Origin: Mycteria americana
Taxonomy: Eukaryota; Chordata; Aves; Ciconiiformes; Ciconiidae
Assembly (NCBI RefSeq): GCF_035582795.1
Contig: NC_134367.1
Coordinates: forward strand, 121,608,562 to 121,672,561
Reading direction: 5' to 3'
Length of the DNA: 64,000 nt
Part shown: positions 1 through 8,194 of the stretch, piece after piece
How positions within the stretch are numbered: the stretch's first letter is position 1
Layout of the letters: the number at the start of each line of letters is the position of its first letter
Program-made: the position numbers and the translations under genes
The notes under the pieces: model-generated
What the model saw: the letters and a program-made list of their open reading frames with translations, nothing else
Told to the model about the DNA's origin: nothing
Databases searched by the model: none

Positions 1-8
1 AGAGAGAG

Positions 9-411
9 CTATTGCCGGCATGGCCTACGGCAGGGCTCTGGCGCCTGATCCCCATGGGTAATGCTCGTCGAGACCTGTGCGCGTGCAGAGGTGCGCAGCG
101 CCCCGGTGCCACGCGGCAGGGCTCCGTCGGGAGCCCCTGGGGAGCTGCCGCGGAGTGCTTGCCAAAGCCTGCGCAGCACCCTCCCTCGCCGTCCCTTGCC
201 AGCGAGTTGCACTGACTTAGAGCAGTGTTGCGAGCGGGGCAGCAGAGCCTGGTACGCACCTGGGCTTCCTGCCCTTCTGCACCTTCCTGCGTCTTTCCCG
301 TCGTCCGTCCCCCAAAGCTTTTCCTCTCTTCCTCCTCTTCTTTTCTGCGCGCCTTTCACTCTCCTCTGCCCAGGCCTGTTTTCTCTTTCCATTTCTTCTC
401 TTTTCCTTGTC
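9..411 (-). CDS. Possible alternative C-terminal exons of the copy 1 RhoGAP gene
   Basis: If exon 13 ends early at the GAG/GTGTGT donor (last base 1071), the frame continues without a break. It enters an exon at 411-260 (acceptor CTGCCCAG, donor AG/GTGCGT; 50 codons of very basic sequence such as EKKRRKRGKALGDGRRERRR) and then a terminal exon at 168-9 ending in TAG. All three phases match, giving a 595-residue isoform with a nuclear-localisation-like tail. Against this, the plus strand here is a plain pyrimidine tract, which gives basic residues on the minus strand by chance. The same structure recurs in every unit; add 7367, 14733, 22100, 29474, 36840, 44206 and 51568. Low confidence without RNA data. 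Confidence 0.35.
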
Positions 412-932
412 CTGGGCAGAGCCTGCAAACCTTTCCATCCCACAGCGGTATTAGCCAGGGAAAGCCACGATCCACTGGAATCGGTTCTGATTTGAACCAA
501 AGCGCGCTCATTTTACCTTCCGTCCTCTGAAAGGCTCGCCAGCTCTTCTGGGTGCCCCAGGGAGTCTGCCGCGCTCCCGGGGGTGCTTGGAAGCAAAGCT
601 GGAGGTGCCTGCAAGAGAAATGTTGGAGTTGGCAGGTGGCAAGAGATGACCTGGAGCGGTAAGCGCCTGTTTGCCAACTTGCTGCCTTAGCTCTCCAGGG
701 GAGATCCCTTTGGCTGGTTTGCATCAGCCGCACTTTGCACAGTCCCCCCCCCCGGAACCCCCCCTGTGCAGACTTGGTGAAGCTCTGACAAAGTAAGACC
801 TGAGCAAAAGCCTGCTGAAGTCGCCAGCTACCCGCCTCTGTCTTTTTGGAGGTATTTTGCGGGCATTTTGTTCCACGAAGCCCGTGCCTCGTGCGTTTGA
901 GAAGCAACCTTGCCCGTTTTCCTTACTATGGG

Positions 933-3900
933 TCATCCCGGCGGGTGGAGGAATAACCCAAACACGCAGCAGCTCCGCTGCCAGGCAGAGGCACAGCAGC
1001 GACTTGGCCTCAGCAGGAACTCCCCTCCTACAGCAGACACGCTGTCCCAGTCTTTGGGGACCTGACACACCTCTCCCGTTTCACGCTCCACCACCGTATC
1101 GCCGCCAGCTTCTCCGAGGACGCCGAGCAGAGAAGGGGCCGCATGGGGCAAGGCTTCTGCCTGGTGCTCGCTGTGGGCAGGGACTGCAGGGACGCTTTGC
1201 TCTTCCAAAGGCAGATCTAGAAAGGAAAAGCACGTGCAGCAAAGTGACTTCTGGGAAGGAAACAACAGCTCAAGCAAAACCCACCCGAAGCCCTACTCCA
1301 CCTCTCTTTTCAGCCCTCTGACGCCCAGCCTGCAGGCTGCAGCTCACCTCGCGGAGCAAACCGTTCATGCCCCGAGAGGCCGTGGGCAAAGAGATGCCAC
1401 GGGGCAAGCGGGGCTGAGAGGACGACGCTCGATGCCCAGCCCCGCCAGAAACGACGCTGAGGTTTCTGGCGTCCCAAGCCCCAGCCTGTGACAACCCTCC
1501 GTCCCTCCTCTTACCTCTGGATCTCTCCGGGGGGGCTGGAGACTCCTCGGCTGCTGCACAGGAAAGCTCAGCTGTCTCCTCCCCAAAGAGCTGCCTGCAG
1601 TTCTCCATCAGAAACTCCAGCAGCACCTTCACCTGCACACATCAAAGCCTTGCTCTCAAGGCAGCTGCCTGAAAAGGGAGCAAGCAGCCTTTCCCGCTCC
1701 TGACTCTTGCTTCTGCACACAAGGCTGTGGCTGTGGGGCTGCTCTTGCCGGCAGCCACCCCGCCAGCGTTTGCTCCAGGGAGGAGGCATCCCGAGACACC
1801 TCTGAGCAGCCAAGCTCTCATGGGCCGCCAAGGCTGCAGCCGGCTGGTCGATCCAGCGTACCTTCTCGGCCACCTGCAGCATGGCCTCCAGCGGGAGCAG
1901 GTCCTCGTTGGCTGGGCTCAGGAGGTTTGGCCCAACGCAGATGGCCAGGTTGCTGCAGCTCATCCTGCTGGTGGCTGCGTTGCGGCCGATGTGCTGCAGG
2001 AGGGACAGCAGCCGCTTCAGGAGGAGGAGGTTGGCGGCAGGCAACTTCTCGGCCACCCTGAGGGAACAGGAACACGAGGCTCATAAAGCAGACGTTGCCC
2101 ACCGCCGTCCCCCAGGCTCGCCCGAGGCAGGTGGGAGCCAGCGGCTGTGTTGCGCAGCTTGCCAGGGGCTCTCAGCCGGCGGTCAGGGCTCCTGCTCAAC
2201 AGGCAGGCTGCTGCCCACGCTTACGCTTTCAGCTCTTCGATCTTCTCCTCCTCGCTGCTCTTCTGCATGGCCGCCATCCAGTCCTCGTAGAGGTCGTTGA
2301 CGAGCAGCTTGGAGGGGATGCTTCGCAGGAAGTCCTGCAAGGCCGAGGGCTCCAGCTGAGCCTTTGAGCGCTCCAGGCCAGGCAGGAGCTCCTCCAGCTG
2401 CAGGTCAGAAGCGCTCACCTTCAAGATGACGGCCAGCAGCAGCGCCGGCTGGCTTCCCAGGTCCACGTCTGCGCCGCGGTCCAGGGCCTCCCGCAGCTCC
2501 CGAAGCGCTGTCCCGCTGGCAGCTCTGCGGAATATGCCCTCCGTGGAGGGCCCTTCCCGCTGCAGGACAGCCAGCAGCTCCTGCAGGAGAGGCAGGAGGA
2601 CAGTTGCTTGCCTGAGGAGCTGCCTTGCAACGGCGGTGGCCAGAGCACTGCCCCAGACCTGGCTCCTTGCTGGGGGCGAAGAGCCCCATGCCCCGTGGCC
2701 GGAGCTCCTGGGGACACCCACCGCCTCTGCGGAGCAGCCCGAGGGAGGGCTGGCTGGGGACGCCCTGTCCAGGACGGCATACCTGGATGGGCTGGGGCAG
2801 CGTGCCGTCCTCCCCGCAGAGGGCTGCCAGGGGCTGGCCGAAGAGCGCCCTGCCGCGGCCGCAGCCCGCCTGCCCGGGTGCCTGGGCAGCGTGCGGGCTC
2901 CGCCGCAGAGCAAAGGGCCAGGGCAGCCCCCTCCTCCTCCTCCTGCTGCTCCCTCCTGCTGCAAAGGAAAACAGAGCAAGAGCCCCTCAATGGAGAGCAC
3001 CAGGCCAGCGCTCCCGCAGCCTGCCCTGCCCTGCCCTGCCCTGCCTGCCGCGCGGTGCTGAGCGGTGCGGCAGGACGGGCAGGGAGCCGGCAGCTGGGAC
3101 CGTGGCTGCGGCTCAGCGGCTCTGGCTCGCAGGCTCCTGAGAGCCGGCGTGCCACCAGGACAGCCTGGCCCAGCCCTCGCCCTGCCCTCCTCCACGCTGT
3201 GGGCAGCAGCAGCAGAGGCTGCGTGTCCCCGCACAACCACGTCCAGCGGCCGCTGCCCAGCGGGTGTCCTTGCTCCTGCGGCTGCCGTCCTCCCTTGGGC
3301 TGCCCAACCTGCATGGCGACACTCAAGGGACAAGTGAGCACACATGAACCGCTTGCAGGAAGTTGCCTTTCTTTCCAAAACTCACCTGGTGAGCGGCAAA
3401 GTCCCCCTCCGTTGCCAGACGGGAGCGGTGGAGGCCCTTGCTTGGGATCAGCCTGCAAGAACCAGGCTGCGCTTAGGGAGCAGCCCTGCAGCAGAAAGGG
3501 CCACCCACGAGCTGCCACCCGGCACCAGCGGCCTGAGCGTGGCACAGCTGGGACTCTCTGCCCTCCCAGGCTCTCTGCCCCGCGCGGCGGGTTTCCTCCC
3601 AGCGCCGCCAGCGAGGACGTGCCGGCGTTCCTGGTGGCTGCCCAAGCCTCTCCGCTCCCCGAGTGGCTCCGCGGGACCCTCCCTCCCTCCCTCCCACACA
3701 AGCTCACCCCACTCGCCGCACATCCCTGGCACCCCGGCACAGCCAGAGGCGGGTGAAAGGCAGCCATTCTCACCTCTGCCTGGCCCTCCATCAGCCTCTC
3801 CAGGCTCCTGGCGCTGACTGTCCTCCACTGGGCAAGAGAGAAGGAGTGCAAGAAGGTGAGCAGCCATGCCTCTGCTGCTGGGCTGGAGGAGCAGCGCTCG

Positions 3901-5218
3901 GGGGCAGAGCCCACGCCAGAGAGACACTCACGGCGTGGCGGCGGCTCAGCTCCTTCTCGAGGAGTTTGAGCGAGGGCAGTCGCGTCACTCGGGCTCTCTT
4001 GGCTCCTTCTGGTGTCCTGTGCACCGGCAAGGGACAGGCGGAGAGCAGGCTGAGCCCCGAGCCGCCTCTTCTCTCCTGCCGGGCATCTCTGCCCGAGAGC
4101 TGCCCGCAGCCGCAGGGGCACCTCTCCCCAGCTGGGGAGCTGTGTTCCCCCCTCCGGCTGCGCCTGGAGCATCCCCCCGGCTTACCCCAGCAGTGTGCCC
4201 AGCCACAGCTCCTTCAGCGCCCGGGAGCTGCAGAAAGAGAGGAGCGACAGCCTCAGGCCCCGCTGCCCCCCAGCCCGTGGGCAGAGGCGGGCGCCTGCGC
4301 AGCCCTGCCCCGTGGGGAAGGACGGACACAGGGGCAGGACGAAGCCCCGTGGGGCAGGACAGAGGCGCTGCCCGAGCCCTGGCTGCCTCTGTCCTGCCAG
4401 AGCAGCCGCTTTTGCCCTTCCCTTCTGGGGAGCCAAAGGTGACCAGGGGCTGCAGGACATGGAAATGCCCCCGTCCCTCCCTGCCGGCGTGCTGCCTGCT
4501 CCCTGCCCGGGCTCTGCACGGAGGGCAGAGGCCATTCGCACCATGGCGTGGCCATGCTTAGGAACCTCTCCTGCCCGGCCGTGGGACGCGGCACCACGAC
4601 TCACCCAAAATCGGCAATGCAGGAGCCGGTGGGCCAGACGAAGATGAGGGTGGTCCTGTCCTCGTCGCCGCCTGCCTCCTCTTCTTCCTCCCCCGCCGCC
4701 TCCTTCCCGCCGCTCAGCACCCACAGCTGGTCCAGGGCCAGGCGGAGCTGTGGGCGCAGGCTGGTGCCACCTCTGCAGAGAGGAGAGGCAGGCGGTGGGC
4801 TGGAGGTGGGCTCCTTGGGGACCCCCGGGCAGAGCCCTGCCCCCCAGCTGCCACTGGGAGGGACGTGGGTGCATCCAGCACCAGGGTCCCGGGGCCGGGG
4901 GCTGGTGCCGGGCTGCCCCTGCCCTGGGGCCAGGGCCGGAGATGGGGGAAAGGCAGCTGGGCTCTGCGGCTCTTACTGCAACTTGGCCATCAGCAGTTCC
5001 TCTCGGAGGAGGAGAAGGCGCCTCTCGCTCCTCTTGCGGCCCCGGCTCAGCCGCACGTCCGCGCTCAGCACCGGCTCGATGTCGGTGAGAGCCTCCCTGC
5101 AGAGCAGAGAGCGGCGGGCATGAGAAATGCCGCTGCCGTGGGGCCCGGCCGTGCCCGCGCGTCCCCGAGCCGCGGGGGGAGCCCACCTGGAGCCGCAGCA
5201 GCAGTTGGCCTGGCCCAT
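933..5218 (-). CDS. ARHGAP20/TAGAP-like Rho GTPase-activating protein, copy 1 (13 coding exons)
   Basis: Predicted to stimulate GTP hydrolysis by Rho-family GTPases at a membrane. Exons in transcript order: 5218-5187, 5096-4977, 4772-4605, 4227-4186, 4016-3932, 3827-3774, 3452-3386, 2958-2783, 2580-2419, 2334-2225, 2057-1862, 1632-1515, 1216-933. All junctions are GT/AG and phases agree throughout, giving 537 residues. The start is MGQANCCCGS, a possible myristoylation plus palmitoylation signal. Residues ~12-115 look like a PH domain (ADVRLSRGRKRSERRLLLL, LIFVWPTGSCIADFG). Residues ~125-167 resemble the start of an RA domain. A basic linker RRRRRGLPWPFALRR (195-209) leads to the RhoGAP domain, ~227-425. 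That domain has the arginine finger R266 in EGIFRR and the structural motif NLAICVGPNLL (375-385). Exon 7 is the least certain exon, and the second half of RA was not found. Stop is TGA (haplotype A). The 3' UTR and polyA site lie left of the window. Family call firm; orthology to a named gene is inference. Confidence 0.85.
3028..3052. repeat. CCCTG short tandem repeat
   Basis: A run of CCTG/CCCTG pentamers lies in the intron between RhoGAP exons 7 and 8 and is present unchanged in every unit. Confidence 0.7.
3677..3695. repeat. CCCT tetranucleotide microsatellite in a RhoGAP intron
   Basis: A (CCCT)n run lies in the intron between exons 6 and 7. Copies 1, 2, 3, 5 and 6 have four CCCT units plus CCC. 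Copies 4 (near 25,780) and 8 (near 55,245) have two more, and copy 7 (near 47,882) has one fewer. It accounts for most of the length variation between units. Confidence 0.9.
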
Positions 5219-5670
5219 CCCGCCCGGGACAGCAGGACCCTCGCCCTGCACCAAGGACGCGGCCCGGACGGCGACGGCGAGGACGGGAAGCGGGGTGCCG
5301 ATGCCGGTGGCGGTGGCGGTGGCGGGGCAGCGCTGCTGGGCCGGATCCTGCCTCCTCCCAGCGCTGCTGCGTGCCAGCACAGCTCCGTCCTGCTGTCTCT
5401 GGTGGCCGTTGGCTCCAAGTGCCCAACATTCCGAGGCCAACGGAAAGTGGGAGGGGCCCTGGGGGGGCACTGGGCTGGGGGTTCTCTCCAGTATGGCCGT
5501 GTCCGTCTTGCACTGGGGAGCCCAGAAGAGCAGGAGGCAGCAGCGGGGAAGGACCACCTGCCCCCACCTGCTGGCAATGCCCCTTGCCATGGGGTTCACC
5601 GCCGGTTCCTGGCCTCCAACTAGACTCGGTGCCACCGGTCAGCACCCTCTGGGCCCGGCCGCTCGGCCAC

Positions 5671-5854
5671 TTTTCCATCCACTGCACTGCTCCTCAGCCC
5701 ACGTGCTGGTTGCTTTCTCGCACTCCTCAGGCACATCTCCCCTTTGGCGCGGCCTCACAAGCCCATCTGCCAGCTCCCTCAGCACTTGAGGGTGCACCCC
5801 ATGGGGGCCCGGCAGGGACCTGTGCATCTCCACTTTGCTTAAGCGTTCTCTAAT
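5671..5854 (-). mobile_element. CR1 LINE fragment (reverse-transcriptase region)
   Basis: The minus-strand translation includes HPQVLRELADGLVRP and GDVPEECEKAT, which match the pattern of the avian CR1 ORF2 reverse transcriptase (…HPRVLRELAD…VPEDWKKA…). It is a short dead fragment lying upstream of the RhoGAP start codon. The array's right boundary falls inside this same element in copy 8. The same piece occurs at 13038, 20404, 27779, 35145, 42511 and 49873. Confidence 0.75.
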
Positions 5855-5959
5855 GTAGGGAAGCGTTCTCTGGCCGAGCGAAGGTCAGGGGAGTTTCAAG
5901 ACGGAGCAACATAAGTCCTGAAATGGGACCGTATGATGAGCTTAATCATGACACGGCTT

Positions 5960-6508
5960 CACAGGAGCTGGGATGGGGCTATGTTTTGCATCTGTGCGGA
6001 AAACAGCCTTGATAAGGCAGGGATGTGTTAGTGATGGCCGGGCAGGGCTTGCACTCGCCAAGGGCTTTCCTGCTCCTCAGAGTGCCCCGCCAGCGAGCAG
6101 GCTGGGGGTGCACAAGACGCTGGGAGGGGACACAGCGGGGACATCTGACCCCAACCGACCAAAGGGATATCCCACGCCAGACGACGCCGCGCTCAGCAAG
6201 AAAAGTGGGGGGCGGAGGTTTGGCGGGGGCTGCCCTTGCTCGGGGACTGCCTGGGCATCGGTCGGTTGGTGGAGAGCAATGCCTTTCCTTTGCATCCCTT
6301 GTTTTTCTCGGGCTTTGTTTTCCTCTCTCTTTCTTCTTTCTGGGTTTTCGTTTGCTTATCTTTTTGCCTTTGTTGATTATAAAACTGTCTTTACCTCAAC
6401 ACACGAGTTTTCTCCCGTTTGCCCTTCTGATTCTCCCCCTGCCCCCCGCTGCGGAGGAGCGAGCGAGCGGCTGTGTGGTGCTGAGCTGACGGCCAGGGTT
6501 AAACCACA
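5960..6508 (+). mobile_element. Degraded avian endogenous retrovirus LTR (solo or truncated)
   Basis: The segment runs from CTTGATAAGGCAGG… through CCAAAGGGATATCC, GGGCATCGGTCGGT and ACCTCAACACACGAGTTTTC to GGGTTAAACCACA. I recognise this order from a common bird ERV LTR. The U3 CRE/TATA zone is decayed. A TATAAAA-like polyadenylation hexamer precedes the R/U5-like end. No gag, pol or env sequence is attached. It is orientated opposite to the RhoGAP gene. Boundaries are approximate because I cannot align to a repeat library. Confidence 0.7.
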
Positions 6509-6884
6509 GCAGCCTGTGAGCAAAAGAGTTACCTACCGACGGTGAGAGTGCTCGTCCTTCCTCCTCCGTCATGCTGTGGGCATCCCCTGTATCACACCTG
6601 GATGCACGAAAGCCTCAGCCCTCCGGCTGCTGCTGCAGTCGCTTCCAAAGCTTTTTGGTTGAGCGGACGCATTGCTACCACCCAGCGTGGAAGTTAATCT
6701 CTGCCATTGCCATGAGTTAGGGGGGTCTGAGGAAACGGCCCGACAATGAGTGTGCAAGGAGGATGGCTGCAGGGGACAGCAAGCTGCAGGGGACGGTGGC
6801 TGCATAAGGAAGGACCTTTAGCCCTTCCTGGCCACCGTGCCCTGCCTACGTCTTGCCCTTGCTCTGACCTCACGGCGCCGCTCC

Positions 6885-7016
6885 TCGGAGGTACCCAAAA
6901 CTCGCCAGGACGTGGTCCTGGGTAACCTGCTCTAGGTGAGCCTGCTTGAGCAGAGGGCTTGGACCAGATGACCGCCGCCGGTCCCTTCCGGCCTCCACCC
7001 TCCTGTGTGACTCCCT
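6885..7016 (+). mobile_element. CR1 LINE 3' end fragment
   Basis: Contains the CR1 tail pattern GTCCTGGGTAACCTGCTCTA, then GCTTGGACCAGATGACC and GGTCCCTTCCGGCCTCCACC. These correspond to the well-known avian CR1 3' sequence (…TTGGACTAGATGA…GGTCCCTTCCAACC…). The terminal 8-bp repeats are degraded. It lies just past the 3' end of the next RhoGAP gene. Confidence 0.8.
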
Positions 7017-7185
7017 GCTTTGCTTTCGCTCCTAAAGCACCTCAGCTCAGCCCTGATGCCCGCTGGAAAGCAGGCTGGGACAAGGGCCCATGCCAAACTC
7101 CCCCCCCGACCATTCATCACAAAACAACAGCTCCCCGCTCCACAATATCCTACGGCAGACACAGTCAGAAGAGAGAAAAGATGGT

Positions 7186-7191
7186 TTTATT
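7186..7191 (-). terminator. Polyadenylation signal AATAAA of RhoGAP copy 2
   Basis: A canonical AATAAA on the minus strand about 1 kb past the exon-13 stop. It is the first good signal downstream of the gene and also suits the alternative terminal exon. Equivalent sites are at 14552, 21919, 29293, 36659, 44025 and 51387; the one for copy 1 is outside the window. Confidence 0.6.
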
Positions 7192-8194
7192 GTGGACATC
7201 AGCTGTGGGGGCCCAGCAGTCACAGCGGTTCGGCCAGCACAGAAGGAATCAGCACCTGCAACGCCAGAGTCAGAAAGCTCTGATCAATCCATAGAGGCAG
7301 GAAGAGGCAGGACTGTGTCCCCCTCTCTTTGGGCAACACAGCTGGCAAGGAATGTTCATAGCCCAGAAGAGAGAGCTATTGCCGGCATGGCCTACGGCAG
7401 GGCTCTGGCGCCTGATCCCCATGGGTAATGCTCGGCGAGACCTGTGCGCGTGCAGAGGTGCGCAGCGCCCCGGTGCCACGCGGCAGGGCTCCGTCGGGAG
7501 CCCCTGAGGAGCTGCCGCGGAGTGCTTGCCAAACCCTGCGCAGCACCCTCCCTCGCCGTCCCTTGCCAGCGAGTTGCACTGACTTAGAGCAGTGTTGCGA
7601 GCTGGGCAGCAGAGCCTGGTACGCACCTGGGCTTCCTGCCCTTCTGCACCTTCCTGCGTCTTTCCCGTCGTCCGTCCCCCAAAGCTTTTCCTCTCTTCCT
7701 CCTCTTCTTTTCTGCGCGCCTTTCACTCTCCTCTGCCCAGGCCTGTTTTCTCTTTCCATTTCTTCTCTTTTCCTTGTCCTGGGCAGAGCCTGCAAACCTT
7801 TCCATCCCACAGCGGTATTAGCCAGGGAAAGCCACGATCCACTGGAATCGGTTCTGATTTGAACCAAAGCGCGCTCATTTTACCTTCCGTCCTCTGAAAG
7901 GCTCGCCAGCTCTTCTGGGTGCCCCAGGGAGTCTGCCGCGCTCCCGGGGGTGCTTGGAAGCAAAGCTGGAGGTGCCTGCAAGAGAAATGTTGGAGTTGGC
8001 AGGTGGCAAGAGATGACCTGGAGCGGTAAGCGCCTGTTTGCCAACTTGCTGCCTTAGCTCTCCAGGGGAGATCCCTTTGGCTGGTTTGCATCAGCCGCAC
8101 TTTGCACAGTCCCCCCCCCCGGAACCCCCCCTGTGCAGACTTGGTGAAGCTCTGACAAAGTAAGACCTGAGCAAAAGCCTGCTGAAGTCGCCAG

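Larger units (their letters stand above)
5219..7185. other. Spacer 1 between RhoGAP copies 1 and 2
   Basis: No gene is seen here. It holds the putative promoter side of copy 1 (5219-5670, GC-rich, with a short GGTGGC repeat near 5305-5332). The CR1 RT fragment, the LTR fragment and the CR1 3' end follow in that order. Spacer haplotype alpha: GCGCTCAGC near 6190, GCTTATC near 6357, GCTACCACC near 6694 and eight C's near 7100. Confidence 0.8.

Noticed and set aside
1371..1482. A possible extra exon between RhoGAP exons 12 and 13 (acceptor CACAG, donor CGCGAG/GTGAGC)
   Set aside because: It is open in a phase-compatible frame, but the composition is not protein-like. Direct joining of exon 12 to exon 13 is also in phase and gives a more natural continuation (DLPLEEQ).
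2608..3756. A long plus-strand open frame of 382 codons (up to 405 in copies 4 and 8)
   Set aside because: It is the antisense shadow of the RhoGAP exons, rich in Pro/Ser/Ala/Arg, with no domain. Its end shifts with CCCT microsatellite length, as noncoding sequence would.
2421..4172. A 583-codon open frame on the minus strand, and its equivalents in the other units
   Set aside because: It runs through several introns and exons in mixed frames. GC-rich sequence lacks stops by chance; the spliced model with conserved RhoGAP motifs explains the coding signal.
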